Source: Myxocyprinus asiaticus (lineage: Eukaryota > Chordata > Actinopteri > Cypriniformes > Catostomidae). From it: a DNA stretch of 64,000 bases. The notes below the pieces were generated by a model that saw only the letters and a program-made list of their open reading frames with translations, was not told where the DNA came from and made no database searches. The stretch's first letter is position 1, and each line of letters starts with the position of its first letter. This document shows positions 1 through 12,514 of this stretch, one piece after another. A program made the position numbers and the translations under genes. The stretch is from contig NC_059393.1 of assembly GCF_019703515.2 (NCBI RefSeq), positions 11,798,001-11,862,000 on the forward strand, written 5' to 3'.

Positions 1-449
1 TTTCACCCACAGGACAGCTCCTACATTATTTTCATAGCTTAAGCTGATATGTATTGTTACTTTTGAAATCCTGCTGAATTTGAACTTCAAAATGTATTTA
101 AATCCATAAAGGAGCATGAAATAATTTGTCTTAAGTTGTGAATGTTACTTTAAGCGAATAGTTCAATCAAATGACAGCTTCTCTCATGCACACATGAATG
201 TTTAGCAGACAGGTTGTTTGTCACCAAAACCTATCGTATGCCTTCAAAAGACCTTGTAATATGTTGCATGGGCAGCATGGGCTACTTTTATTATACTTTT
301 GGGTTATTTTTTAAGCTTTAAAGTAAGTAATTGTTATTTGCCATTGAATTGAAAACACAATATTTCTTTAAATTTAAATAACGAAATTAATCATGCCTCC
401 TGACCAGTATGTAAATTCCATAATAACAGTATGTATTTCTACCATCTGA
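1..449. other. Intergenic DNA, no feature recognised
   Basis: AT-rich sequence with frequent stops in all frames. No repeat family, RNA gene or exon can be supported here. Confidence 0.6.
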
Positions 450-741
450 GCAATTCAAGCTTGAAGTACATGTAACTTGGTTTGTCAGCTTGGGGCAGTC
501 AGCACCTCAACCAACCTCACATGCAGCACAGACACAGAATGAGAGCCAGGATGCGTTCTTGACAGTGCATTTTTGGATGAACTATACAGTATAATTATTT
601 GATCATTTAATATATATTAATATTGAATCTATTTTATTTGAGGGCCCTTCTCAGCAAATATTGATTTATGTGATTAATTGCAATTAATTTTACTAATTAA
701 TCGGCATGTTCTGTAATTAATTACACGATTGACAGCCCTAG
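450..741. mobile_element. DNA transposon fragment with TAGGGCTGTCAATCG-type end
   Basis: The right edge reads CGATTGACAGCCCTAG, a terminal inverted repeat (TIR) type common in fish DNA transposons. The preceding stretch is rich in TTAATTGCAATTAA-like words. The same words, and the same 'gagc.att..agcaattcaag' segment, occur in the longer copy at about 44785-45480. The left end is not recognisable and no transposase is present. It is a non-autonomous relic, possibly hAT-related by inference. Confidence 0.5.
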
Positions 742-1262
742 AAAAAAGGATTGTGTACTAAATAATAATTTTGTATAAATATGTTAAACATTTTCAGAGG
801 CTTTCATTTAAAATTTGTTTTAAACTTCAATTTTTCTGCCCCTTTTTTTGACAAAATGTGTTTTTCCTTGCTATCAATCAATATGGACAAATCTGTCTCA
901 TAATTTTATCTGTGAACAGTCTTTGTTGTTCAGTATATTCAGCTCTTTCTTTCCTTCATAATAGAAATGCTAAGTTTCTCTGCCCGCATCAAAAACACAA
1001 AAAAATGTGTCCCACAAACACATCTCAAGATGGCTTCCTCAATGCAATTTGGTTGGCTGTTTTGGAACACAGCAAAGCTGCAGGCTGGGCTGTTTCATTA
1101 TGTTTGGCCTTCATATTGTGAATCATCTTGCCTCTTGTAATCCAAGACAATATGTTCTCCTAGACCAGCTGTTTGGCGGAATCACAAAAAAAAAAACAAA
1201 CAAAAAAAAAAAACATTTGAAAATTGCTTGGGGGAAACAAACAGTTTACAGACACACACACA

Positions 1263-1440
1263 GTGCATTCATAAAGTATTCAGACCCCTTAATTTTTTTT
1301 TCCACATATTTTTATGTTGCAGCCTTATGCTGCATTCATATCAATCTACACTCCATAACCCATAATGACAAAGCAAAAAACAGATTTTTGATAACTTTGC
1401 AAATTTATTAAAAATTAAAAACAAATGAAATATTACATTA
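1263..1440 (+). mobile_element. Tc1-like transposon end fragment
   Basis: The stretch 'gtgcattcataaagtattcagacccc...atgttgcagcc...' followed by 'cataatgacaaagc' is the familiar outer region of a fish Tc1-like family. It carries no transposase frame. It runs directly into the (TA)n tract that follows, as expected from TA target preference or later slippage. Confidence 0.6.
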
Positions 1441-1446
1441 TATATA

Positions 1447-1447
<1 letters not shown>

Positions 1448-1499
<52 letters not shown>
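1448..1499. repeat. (TA)n microsatellite
   Basis: About 50 bp of uninterrupted TA/AT dinucleotide next to a Tc1-like end. Length is likely to vary between individuals. Confidence 0.95.
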
Positions 1500-1501
<2 letters not shown>

Positions 1502-2103
1502 TGTTTGTGAGTGCCACATTTTTTAAAATGTCCTCATTAATATAGAGACACTTGTTGAAAACCCACTAGTGCAGACATTTTAGGTGGTCCTCACTAGTAA
1601 AAAGGCTCATAAATCGTCCAAATCTTGTTTAGCTTTAAATCTACTAATGTGCACAGATTTCTGTGAGGGTTAGGTTAAGGGTTAGGGAATAGAAAATATC
1701 ATTAGCCTGCTGTGAAATCAATGGACGTATATGAGATATCCTCACTTACAGTATATAGTGAAACAATCTGTGTGTGTGTGTGTGTAAATTATAAATTATT
1801 GACTCCAATATATGACTCTTTGGATCACAGACCCTTTAGATATGTGATGGTACAACAAGCTGCCTAAGAAGAAGATTAAATTAGATCTGTCAATTAACCT
1901 GGTTCATAATTTAAGTGCTAAAGATCCTAATTTTCCAATCTGTACAAACATACACATAAGGTGTCATTTATTTTGCCCTGGAAGCTTTACTGTATAATAT
2001 GACTTACATATGTAAATTAACTCAATTGGCAAGATAATGAGGGAGACAATTATTTTTGCTTCTAATGCATCAGGGGGTAAATATTTGTGTTTTAACCAAA
2101 TAA
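1500..2103. other. Intergenic DNA with a short (GT)n tract
   Basis: No gene is visible. A short GT run lies near 1771-1784 and a 'gggttaggttaagggttaggg' type phrase near 1665-1687. Nothing else is supportable. Confidence 0.5.
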
Positions 2104-2376
2104 GTGTGGCTCATTGGTTAGCACTGTCACCTCACAGCAAGAAGGTCCTGGGTTCAAGTCCCAACTCAACTGGGCCATTCTGTGTGGTGTTTCCATGTTC
2201 TCCCCATGTTCATGTGGATTTCCTCTGGGTGCTCTGGTTTCCCCCACAAGTCCAAAAACATGCAGGTTAAGTGATAGGTATGAGTGAGAGTCCCCAAGCC
2301 ATTGGGAGTTGTGTTAGGAAGGGCATCTGGCATAAACCTGTGGTGACCCCTAATGGGAGCAGCTGAAAGAAGAAGA
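2104..2376 (+). mobile_element. DANA-type tRNA-derived SINE
   Basis: A tRNA-like head gives box A (TGGTTAGCACTG) and box B (GGGTTCAAGTCCC). It is followed by the typical body words 'tttccatgttctccccatgtt', 'ggtttcccccacaa' and 'catctggcataaacc', and the tail 'gtgacccctaatgggagcagc'. This order is that of DANA SINEs of zebrafish and other cyprinids. A-rich 'aagaagaag' follows. The copy is near full length and somewhat diverged. The family supports a cyprinid host. Confidence 0.8.
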
Positions 2377-3240
2377 CTGTAAATGGAGGCTAGATAGAAA
2401 TCCATAATCTAAATTGGTTGGCACAGCATTGTGGCAATAAACGTCTCATACTGCAGGCACAACTTCACTTCAGTCTGATTTTGGGTGTATACTGTAGCTA
2501 TCTGACTCAAATCAGAATATTCCATGGAGAAATAATTCAAGATTGATCACCACCATACAGTTTACTTAGTGCCAAATATTCAGAGTTCACAATAATGCTT
2601 ACATTTTCCTCCAGTGTGGGAGTAGGAATTAAATTAAACATACTGTAGTCACATATATAGCTACAATTTAGCATGTGTGAAGTACATACAGATCACTCCT
2701 TTATAGCTGCCATCTACACTGATTTAAAGGCAGGAGATTTCCAGATTGGAACAAGATAGTACAGTCATGGATCTATACATTGCTTTACCCTTAAGATATC
2801 TCAGAAACCAATTTATCAGCGGCTTTAGCAAGTTTGACACGTTTTAAGCTCGCTGACAGAAAATCAATGAGCCTAATTAGTGCTATCCTCGATTTCTCTG
2901 AGAGATGATGACACATATAATAAGTACCTCCAAGATTAATATCCCAGAAAGTAAATTTAAGAGATTAGTAAACCAGTGAAAGGTAAAACTGCAGTGAAAG
3001 TGTGCACCTAATGATAGCGCTATGGAAATGTAATTTAAACATTTTATTTTAATTTTTTTTACATTTAATTGCTTTTCATGTTGTCGACATGGAAAATGGA
3101 ATTATGCATAAATCTTTTTTATGAAAGGGACACTTATGATGTAATTGTAATTGGATGAGCCACGTTCGAATCCTTAGTAACTTTATCACATAGTGGAAGA
3201 AGTACCAATACTGTAATTATTAATAAGAAATGTAAGTATA
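2377..3240. other. Intergenic DNA, no feature recognised
   Basis: AT-rich sequence without a supportable exon, RNA or repeat family. Confidence 0.5.
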
Positions 3241-3273
3241 TTTCTTTCTTTATTTTCTTTCTTTCTTTATTTT

Positions 3274-3588
3274 TTTCTCCCCAATTTGGAATGCCCAGTT
3301 CCCAATGCGCCTTAAGTCCTCGTGGTGGCATAGTGAATCAATCCAGATGGCAGAGGAAGAATCTCAGTTGCCTCTGCGTCTAAGACCATCAATTCGCACA
3401 TCTTATCACGTGGCTTGTTGAGCGTGTGGAGGCCCACGCTATTCTCCACAGCATCCACGCACAACTCACCACATGCCCCACCGAGAGTGAGAACCACACA
3501 TTATAGCGACCAGGTTACCCCATGTGACTCTACCCTCCCTAGCGACCGGGACAATTTGGTTGCTTAGGAGACCTGGCTGGAGTCAATG
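3274..3588 (-). mobile_element. tRNA-derived SINE body, minus strand, head missing
   Basis: The segment from 'tctccccaatttggaatgccc' to 'aggagacctggctggagtca' is the reverse complement of the repeat at about 17505-17785. Shared blocks include the CCACGCTATTCTCC, GAGAACCACA and CCTAGCGACC regions. This copy keeps the tail and body and stops where the tRNA-like head should follow. The plus-strand copy at 17.5 kb keeps the head, so the two truncated copies together outline the whole SINE. A TTTC-rich run lies at the tail side (3240-3275). Confidence 0.65.
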
Positions 3589-3961
3589 TAAGTAAATGTA
3601 TTAAATATTTGGGCTTTTTTATCATTTTGTTCTTGGCATGGCCTTTCACAGCTTAGTGCTTTAACAAATTACACCAACACTGGGCATGTTTACGATTATG
3701 CCAACAATGTGTGTGGCCATGTAATCACCTTAAACAGCATTCCTTTTTGGGTTAAGGTCATAAACAATTTAAGCAAAAATTATCATCACACATAGATTTT
3801 TGCACATTACCACAATTTTGTGTTGCATTTAAACACCTCTACCGGCGTCCTTACCGGCTTGTCCAAAGTGCACAATGGATGTTCGCATCACTGGCTATGT
3901 TTACATATACACCAATACTCTGAATATTGCAATAATCACAGTATAAGGAATAATTAAAGAT

Positions 3962-4274
3962 TGTGGTGATGTGGGTGTGACCAAGCAACATCTGTGGAAA
4001 GGGAGGCCGGGAGAGGAAGAGCGGTAAGGATTGACACCTGTGGGAAATTATCTCTAACAGCTGTTTTGTGTTGTAGTGAGAGCTGGAGAGGGATAAAAGT
4101 GCAATACAGACCGCCAGAGAAGAGAGAGAGAGATGCACGCAGCAGTGTTGATGTGTGTTTTGTGTTATGCTGAAAAGCAAAGCATTATGTGACGATGAAA
4201 AGTGTGTTAATAAAAGACTACATGGATTGTTTATCCGGCTCCCACTTCCTCCTTCACAAAGAGAACTAGAGACA
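3962..4274 (+). repeat. 5' LTR of the Gypsy-type unit
   Basis: It begins with TG after the AAGAT direct repeat, has a TATA-like GGATAAAAG at about 4092-4100, and an AATAAAAGAC polyadenylation-type signal near 4208-4217. A CTCCTTCACA stretch and then the primer-binding-site-like sequence follow. The exact 3' border is uncertain, between 4258 and 4281. Confidence 0.55.
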
Positions 4275-4320
4275 TGCCAATGTGGTGTTGAAACCAGGAT
4301 TAGAAGGAAGAAATGCCATC

Positions 4321-5123
4321 ATGGAGTCCTTTCCGCTGGCCGGAGTAATCAAGACCCTCACTGGCATCCACCAAGCCCAACATCAGGCTCTGCTTGAGCT
4401 ATGCGTGGAACAGGAGTAGCAGTTCCATGCGATGTTCCAGGCTCAAGCAGAGGACCAGCAGGTGCTACGGAGCTTGGTACACCAGGAGGGGTCTTCAGCC
4501 GCAACCCAGGACCCACCCATGGCCGTGTTGTACGTCACGCTGACCAAGATGGGACCTCAGGATGACCCGGAGGCTTTTATCGAGCTTTTTGAGCGAAAGG
4601 CCGAAGCATGGAAGTGGTCGAGCACCCAGTGGGCGGTCCACCTACTGCCGCTGTTGTCCGGGGAAGCCCAACTCGCAGCCCAACAACTTCCTGTGGCCCA
4701 GAACAACATCGGTAACACTTCCACTTGCAGATGCTTGACGAGCACGGCCACCTGTTTGCATTCGCCCAACAGCTCCGTGACACCTGCCGATGGTGGCTGC
4801 TGGCTGAAGAATGCAACGCCGAGAAAGTGCTCAATCTGGTGGTACTGGAACAGTTCATCGCCCAGCTACCGAAAGGAATGGCGGAGTGGGTCCAGTGCCA
4901 CCACCTGGTGTCGCTGGATGAGGTGGTCCAGCTGGCTGAGGACCATATTGCAGCGTATTCGGGGGCCGGCGAGCCCTCTTCTTCTTCTCCCTCTCTCTCT
5001 CACCTCCAAACCCCCTCTCCTTCCCCCCGTCCTGTTCCGGTTCCCCGGAAACGGGGAATCATGTCCCCGAAACCGGTTCCCCGGTCCCGTGGACTGTTCT
5101 ACCCACATGTTTGCCCTAACCAT
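4321..5123 (+). pseudogene. Broken Gag-like frame of a Gypsy-type retrotransposon
   Basis: The frame opens with ATG at 4321 shortly after the primer-binding site. It is interrupted by an in-frame TAG (4417-4419, codon 33) and reads on to about 4710. It then continues in another frame from about 4725, in which a helical segment (DEHGHLFAFAQQL ... LAEDHIAAYSG) is followed by a proline/serine-rich tail. The pattern 'DDPEAFIELFERKAEAW ... LLPLLSGEAQLAAQQLP' is typical of fish Gypsy capsid regions with a SCAN-like fold. No nucleocapsid zinc knuckle, protease or polymerase follows. At least one stop and one frameshift make it non-functional. Confidence 0.7.
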
Positions 5124-5429
5124 CTCTGCTCTCGCCCACAGTCTGGTGAATCCTTACCACTCTTCCTCTCTGGGTCTCACTCTCCACTGATGTCTCTCGG
5201 CCATGCCCACATCACCACAAAGATGTTTACATGATTTAGGATTTTGGGCAAACCTCTTCGAACCCGTTTACATGCTACTTGCCAATACTCTGATTATTCT
5301 CTGAGAAATTTGACATTTTAATGCTTTTTTATAAAATAATATTATAAAAAATATCTTGATGCAAATGTGTATCTTTAAATACAGCTTGGCATAAGGAACA
5401 TTTGTCAGTCAGTTTGTGAGTCTTTTTGA

Positions 5430-5680
5430 ATTATTTACTAAAAGAACTGGTTAATAAGAGTCATTTTCAAGTACACTGGATGTGCTGTCTGTTTTGATTC
5501 ACTAAAAAGAATCAGTTCATAAGAGTCATTTCATTGTCAGACTTCATTGGATGCGCTGTCTCTTTTGATTCACTGAAAATAATTATTTCATAAGAGTAAT
5601 TTTCGACTACACTGGATGCACTGTGTTTTGATCCACTAAAAAGAACTGGTTCATAAGAGTCACTTGTTTGTGAATCAGAA
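5430..5680. repeat. Minisatellite, about 85-90-bp unit, roughly three copies
   Basis: The phrase 'GATTCACTAAAAAGAA.C.GTTCATAAGAGTCA' followed by 'CACTGGATG.GCTGT' recurs at about 5430, 5507, 5570 and 5630 with small changes. These are diverged tandem units with no coding content. Confidence 0.7.
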
Positions 5681-7459
5681 TACACACGCTGGAGGCTGTT
5701 GTGTTCCGCCTGCGAGTACAAACTCATTTGAAAGACGTACTTGCCATTTTTATGCGGTATACTGTCTTTTTTATCTTCATCTCTCTTGGGAAAATATGTT
5801 TTCTTTTGCCGTGGGGCTGTAGATTTTGCAGTGGGGGAGCACCACTGCTGGAAAACAGTGCAAGAAACTGCCATTTCGCATAAAAACGAGAAGTAAGTGC
5901 AGCTTCTGTTTCATGATGTTTTTAAACCTGTGCTTGAGCATAACATCATCCATCTGCAGCACTGGTGCAGGCACACTTTGGTCAGAGTGGAAGAAATGCG
6001 ATTAAAGCGTTTACATGCCAGTATAAAGCGATTAAAATAGGAGTCCCTCACATATCTTACTGCGATTATCATTAATCTAATTATTAGCATAATCACAATA
6101 TCATATCTGCAAAATTCTGTTTACATGAGCAATAGTTTAATCACAGTATTGCCTTAATTGCATTGTAATCACATTATGAGTGTGTATGTAAATGCAGCCA
6201 CTGTTTATGTTTTGACGTAAATAGCAGAGAATAATTTGTTGATTTCAAATCCCATGTAAACAGTTACTCAAAGAAAATAATCCACTATGAATTACTAATT
6301 TCTTCTCTAAATAAGAAGAAAATCAGATAACTTTACAGATTACTTAATCGAAAAGTAATCACATTATTAAGTACTTAACTTTTAAGTTACTTCTAAAACA
6401 GTTCACAGAAAAGTTTTGTTTTTTTCTGCCTAACAAATTCAAGTTTTTTTGTTTTTGTTTTTTTCGCTTGCAAATCATAGAATTGTTTCTCCCTTACAAT
6501 AAATCATTAGGGAGATGATTATATTTCTATTATTTTAGAAATAGGTGTAATCCCAGTAATATACTTAAAATGTAATTGAAAGTCAGTAACTGTAATCCAA
6601 TTACAAGAATTTAAAATGTAATGCATTATACTTTTGCAATACTTTTTGACTAAAAATGTAATAAGATTTTTGTAACCAATCTTTTTGTAATCAGATCACA
6701 CCCAACATTTTATGTAAACACGGGTTTCATACATTGTCTTTTTTTTAGTAAGCTGATTTTTGATTGTTCTCAGCATGTAACTAACATGTAACTAACATCC
6801 ATGTAAACATGCTCATTTATGCCAATAATGTTTTGACTAAGCTTCCAAAAAGAGAAGAAAATGTGTGACTATAAATCATTAGTATTGCTTCTTCGCTGGC
6901 ATGATAATTAGTTATTTAAAGGGGTGTTTATGAAGTGCATGAAACCATCATACTCCCCCTCCCCCCGCACTTTCAGAGTCAAAATAAATGCAACAGTGAA
7001 GATGATTACTGCTGAGCCACAACGTAAGTATGCAGGAGGGAGGGGCAGGAGAGGGGTAGAGATTCATTATCTATCTGTCTGGCCTACACACAGCCCTTCT
7101 TCAATCATAAAATATTGCAATTGATGTCACATTTCTGACTATCAATCAAGTGGGCCACAGTTTGCTCCGCTAATGGACTGCGCTGACAGATTTCACTGTG
7201 TGCAGTCATCTGGGCATGCCAGCATTAAGAGTCATGGCAAATTAAATTACTGCAAGCAAAACTTTTCACACTTGCCATTGGGGGAAAGTGACATTGCGGG
7301 CTCTGATTATTTCGAGATATCATAAATTCATAATATTCACATGGCCGGAGCTCTTCGAAGTGTAGGGGAGTGCGTTGGAGGCATCCATAAGTCATGCAAT
7401 TGTCAGTAAGGCAGATGGTGATACATACAGTGGGGGTGGGACATGCAGAGCTATATGCT
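5681..7459. other. Intergenic DNA with worn transposon words
   Basis: No gene is visible. 5890-6200 and 6700-6850 repeat 'tttacatg' and 'aatcacagtatt' words seen also at 3890-3960, suggesting the Gypsy-type unit landed in this older repeat. 6260-6705 is rich in 'gtaattac' words and ends in GTAATCAGATCACACCCAAC, which resembles the end of a fish hAT-type MITE. Both assignments are weak. Confidence 0.35.
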
Positions 7460-7503
7460 GGGGTGGGGGTGGGGGTGGGGGGGGGGGGGGGGTTGGAAGG
7501 GGG
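7460..7503. repeat. G-rich tract with a long G run
   Basis: Repeats of TGGGGG lead into a run of about 18 G, then GGTTGGAAGGGG. This is low complexity and able in principle to form a G-quadruplex on the plus strand. Confidence 0.85.
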
Positions 7504-8669
7504 GTTGGTGCAGTTTGCTGTCAGATAAGGAGAGAGGCCTCCCTAATTCCATCCGCTACTCTAATGTGTTTTTAATGCAGCCTGTGACTTATGTTGCTGT
7601 CAGAGCGCGCTGCCTCAAAGGGATACTGAGACAGTAGTGGGCAGCAGGCGGAGACTTGGAAAGGTGGCAAAGATTAATTGACAAATGGGGGCAAACACAA
7701 CTTGATCAAAAGTGCATTGATGAGGAAAAAACAAAGAGGGGGCAAAACCTATGGAGTGGAGACGAGACACTGGGACGACTCAGCAGTTTGCTAAATGGGC
7801 CCATTGTTCAACTGAGAATTGACGCTACAATGCCGATTGCCCTAAACACTGAGCTTCAGTTCCCAACACTGCTCACATCCATGTCATGCAAAGAGCTTGG
7901 AGTTATTTTGTTACCTCAACACACCGTTAAGAATGCACTTTGCTTTCAAAGTATTTTTGGCTACAAAAACACAATTACATTTAAGTTAATTTACTTCAGA
8001 AGGGAATAATGAAGTCTGCGGTGCTAGAAACAGGACTGTGGTTCCCAGAATGCAATGTGGAATGAATAAATCATGTGATCATCGTGTAAATCATAGCCAA
8101 GCAGATCGGTGAATAGTCCTTCACAGGCCACAAAATCTGAGTGACTTGTGGAAAGCACGACCAAAGCCCCTCTCAAGACAAGTCAGCCCACTCGGCGCAT
8201 TGGCTGCCATATTGGGAACGCTCTCATGTAGCTATTTTCTGTAGATACATGTGGCATAAAAGTACAGCTCCTATCTACTTAAATGGGGAAAGACTGAAAT
8301 CTCCAAAACAGTTGGTCATGTTTATGATCAAAGAACATATTCAAATCAGCAGTAAAATCTTACAACAATGGTATCATACATAAAGCTTCTTTAGCTTAGA
8401 TTGCACTAAAAAAAAATCTATCTTTTAGGCTGGTTCAGCTAATGCGCATGTGCTTTCTCAAGTTGACTCAGAGGAGGATATGGATATGTCTGTATCTGTA
8501 AGGTGATTGGCTCTTTTACCTCAATGGTGGGACTTCCTTTTCTACAACCGTCATATTGGGTGTTCTGATTTCTCCCATTAATTTTAATACAAGTGCTCTG
8601 TCTTGGGCTAAATAGTCTCTGCCGTAACCCATTTCAATTCACCATAATCATATCTAAGTTTTTCCATTT
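7504..8669. other. Intergenic DNA, no feature recognised
   Basis: The frame at 7656-8009 (117 codons) has no recognisable domain, biased composition or conserved motif and is probably chance. Confidence 0.5.
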
Positions 8670-8687
8670 TATATATATATATCTATA

Positions 8688-8735
<48 letters not shown>

Positions 8736-8790
8736 ATATAGAATGGAATAATATATATATATAGCATTTACAATGTGTGTGTGTGTGTAT
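8670..8790. repeat. (TA)n tract followed by (GT)n
   Basis: A long TA/AT array interrupted by CTATAT runs to about 8732. After 'ttgatatagaatggaata' come a short TA run (8750-8762) and a GT run (8774-8789). Confidence 0.9.
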
Positions 8791-11590
8791 GCAACGTTAT
8801 TTCCGGACTATTAGTGTCAGTGATAGAGGATAACTGATATTTGGCCATTTTGTGATTATTGGCATCAGTGCCCACTTGGCAGAATAAGTTTTAACTTTCT
8901 CCCCTCTACAACTAATGGAAATTCTATGACAATCTTGATCCACCACAAAGTGTTCCAGGAATACTTGAGAGGGACCTCCTTTACCTCTTTGATGTTCCTT
9001 TTTATCTCACTGACCTAATATTACCCTTCCACTAATCACTGTAGTAGGTGCAGGGTGGTGCTTGATTTTAAAATGCATGTATTCCTCTATCAACAGCCCC
9101 AAGGGAACATCCCAGGATGCCAAAGTCCAATAAAACTACACTTGGAGTAATGACATGCATTACTACCGCCTGCATGCGTGTGATAGATCAGCTCCTGAAG
9201 GTGAAGGCAGTCCAGGAAAGAAAGAAAAAAGACTCTGTCACAGCATCTACGTCTTCAAGCATGCAGCAGTAGCATTCTAAAGGTGAAGGTTTCATGCTCA
9301 ACCATGGTTGGCCTCAGCCTTGTTCCTGCTCATAAATTTGTGCCTTTCCTGCAGATGACTTCACACAATAGCATTGCCAAAGAAAGGTCACTGGCTGGCT
9401 GTGGTTACATACTAGATAGATCCCAAATCTGATATGGTAGTGCCATTGAAGTTGAGTAGTAGGGTACGTACAGTATCTAGGGGTACCATTTGGAAATTGA
9501 TTTATCTGCTTCAAAATTAGCTTAATTTAGCAAAGTATGGTATGATAATTGTAGTACCATTAGCCATTTTGTATACCATTTTTAAGCCCTATTTGGAGGA
9601 GATTCGTTTTCCGGACATACATCTGAAAAGTAATTGTTACTGTGGATGTCTGTAATGTTTACGTCAATTTGCATGGGATTAGCAATGTCTGATGGCCTTG
9701 TCTAAGTAATTTATGCACTGTCGACATGAAAAACTGATTACTTTTACAGCAATTCGTTTATTAGATATTTACATTATGGGTCATATATGTAGGAGGTGCA
9801 TATGCATGTGCGAAGCAAGGCTAGTTGCTGCAGAATAATCTTACCTAAATTTGCCACAAGCCTCAAACCTCTGATAAGTGGTTTGCGTTTTCTTGATATT
9901 TTCATATTGCATCTACAGGCTCTGCATCTCCACATGATACTACCACACTTCAGGTACAATTTGAAAAAATAAACAGCATCCAGGAGCACCTCCATACTTA
10001 AAAATGTGTGAAAATACTGGGTAAACTCCTTTCTCACAGGAGATTGGGTAATATTTACACTTACATTAATTCCCCTGGGATTGGTATAGCCTGGGGTTAT
10101 TTTTACCAGTCATTTTATAGAAGGCAAAAGATGCTGTAATATTTACTGCCGCAGGAGCGTGCAGTCCGTAAAAAATAATGGAGACGCTCTGGTAATAATT
10201 ATATTTCCCCATGTCCCCATATAAAATAATCCCATCCAAATAGGACTTTTTTAGCACTGTAAAAAAAAATTCATGATTAATGTATAAATCTTTGTTTCCA
10301 TCAGTTTAACTTGTTACAATAATTTTCTACTGTATTTTACTTGAGTTTTAATTAGATTTTCTTCATAGTAGTTCAATTTATAGTGGCCAAAAAAGTGCAA
10401 TGATTATAACACTGAAGGTTGATTTTCCACTTTGATTTCATGTAAAAATATAAGGCAGCATTTAAACTTATGCGTTCAGTTTTAGTGGGTTGTATATAAC
10501 ACTATGGTATGGTGTCCTATATTAAGTATTATTATTTGTATATAATTAATATGACTAAATATATGCAATAATAATAATAACACTAACAATGTGTCATTGA
10601 AGTGGGTAGTTTCTGCAAAGCTCTTTTGGAGCGCTTTGTTTGCCACGATTTTCTGATTGGTGGATTTTTCCACTCAGGAACGTGGATAGTGTGGTTCTTC
10701 ACCAGGAATTACAATATTAAACATGATTTTAAAATGATAATAATAACTTGAAATTACATGGACTGATAGCTTTGGCAGAAGCATATACCATCCGAATAAC
10801 AACCTCAGAGCTCACGGTAGATCTGTCTTTAAGGGTTTATAAGTTATTGTTAAAATTGTATTCCTCTTTGGATAAAATTAATAGTTTATTTCTTTCCAGA
10901 ACCAGACTGATGCATTCTAATGTTTAAAATCTCATTTCCATCAACATCTTTTCTACCGCAAATTGAATGATACTGTAGATGTGTAGGAAATTACATTTGT
11001 TCATGATGACTTGGACATTGTTAGTATATAAATAAAACATACCAGTGCAGGTGTAAAAAAATTATTATCTTGAACACAACAGGGCCAAAAGTGTCCATAG
11101 TTGAAGAAACTCTATTATGTTGTATTTACTTAAATGACTAAGTATGCCACTAATCTTAGGGCCATCAGTGCCTGGCAATGGCTCCTTTAAATTTCCAAGG
11201 CCAAAAATCAGTTGCCTCATTGGGGAGGGTGATTAAGCTCCATTTCTGAGCCCCATCACACCCCAGCAAGACCCAACACCATCCTTTCCTCTCTTCTCCG
11301 ACTGGCTCATCTCTCTGCTTATGGGGCATATGCTTCCAAACCCATCTGAGGTGCAGGAGCTGATGAGCCATGTGGAAAAACTAAGTACAGTCATTCATTT
11401 AGAAATGAAATTACAGAAGCACTGTGCATACACTGCTTAGTCCTTGCCTTTTCTTCTAATAGAACCTAAATGTGCCTTGCATTTCCATAATTGGATTATT
11501 CTCCTACATATTCACACCCACTTCCCCAGTGTGATATTACATTTGATCTTATGGTCACTGCAGAACTGCAGGTTGCATTTGAAGAATGTG
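8791..11590. other. Intergenic DNA, no feature recognised
   Basis: 2.8 kb without a supportable exon, RNA or named repeat. Short open frames here are unrelated to known domains. Confidence 0.5.
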
Positions 11591-11764
11591 AAAGGAGTAG
11601 ATCACTCAAAAATAAACATTTTGCCATCATTTACTCACCCTCATGTCATTCCAAGCTCTGATGCTGTATGTTTCCTATGGAACACAAAAGGATAATTTTT
11701 TGAAGAATCATTCTGCAAGTAAATAATGACAGAATTTTAATTTTTGGGTGAACTATTCCTTTAA
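11591..11764. mobile_element. Short fish MITE with inverted ends
   Basis: The left end 'aaaggagtagatcactcaaaaat' and the right end 'tttttgggtgaactattcctttaa' are imperfect inverted repeats. The inner arms 'catcatttactcaccctcatgtc' and 'aaataatgacagaatttt' also fit this very common cyprinid MITE. About 170 bp, non-coding. A half copy of the same family lies near 43670-43800. Confidence 0.65.
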
Positions 11765-11765
11765 A

Positions 11766-12511
11766 GTAGAGATGCTTGGTTTGATCGATTTCTAAAGTGC
11801 AACAGTGGTGGTGGGAAGGACAAAAGTGACAGTCTGGCTGTGTATGTGACATCGCCATAGGTATTCGATCCCAGTGCTGAAATAAAACACCTTTTATGTT
11901 GTTGTTGTTGTTGTTTTTCTCTTTTCATATCAGAACATAATATTTGTTTTTAATGATGTGTTTCTTTCCGAATTGCTATACTCCCATTGACCTCGCAGTG
12001 GCAACAGTCAAATTCCACCTGAATAATTCAAACAGAGCAGCTCAGAAAGCCCTAAAGAGGTTTGCTTGAGAGTAAATGTATCCATGACAAACTGTGTTCA
12101 GATAATGACCTGTAGCATAATTGTGGCCGTATTTGATGTTGCACATATTGATGTGCTAATAGCAACACTTAATAACTTACAATTTGGGAAACATAATTGA
12201 AAACAGGATTTTATGTACATGTGCACAGAGATCAAAAAAGTGTTAAAGACCACAACGAAAACAAACAAGCAGAAAAAAAAATTATAAAACTGAAATTTCA
12301 TGACTAAGGCAGAAAATTGCCATTTACTCTGAATTCATCGGATGATCTGAATGGATTATGAACACTTTTCTTCATTGTTATTGGGTTAATGTCAGATAAA
12401 AGCAAGATTGCCTATGGTTTATTGTCACATGGTTGCAAGGAATGAACTGTAATGAGAAGTGTGTGATTTATCCCATTTTCAGTGCATTCCAAGTCTGGTG
12501 CTAAATACAAG
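11766..12511. other. Intergenic DNA, no feature recognised
   Basis: A (GTT)n run lies at about 11898-11914. Otherwise nothing is supportable. Confidence 0.5.
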
Positions 12512-12514
12512 AGC

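Larger units (their letters stand above)
3962..5219 (+). mobile_element. Gypsy-type LTR unit with inverted U3 tip at its 3' end
   Basis: The unit is bounded by the 5-bp direct repeat AAGAT (3957-3961 and 5220-5224). It contains a 5' LTR (about 3962-4274), a degenerate primer-binding site (TGGTGTTGAAACCAGGA, 4282-4298), a broken gag frame, and at the right end about 90 bp (5130-5219) that are the reverse complement of the LTR start. The first 14 bases (TGTGGTGATGTGGG) are identical on the two arms, and similarity over the 85-90 bp is roughly three quarters by eye. Pol, protease and an ordinary 3' LTR are absent. The unit sits inside another repeat whose flanks ('tttacat' words) continue on both sides. 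Confidence 0.65.

Noticed and set aside
7656..8009. 117-codon open frame
   Set aside because: No domain, no splice context and no conserved pattern; length is compatible with chance.
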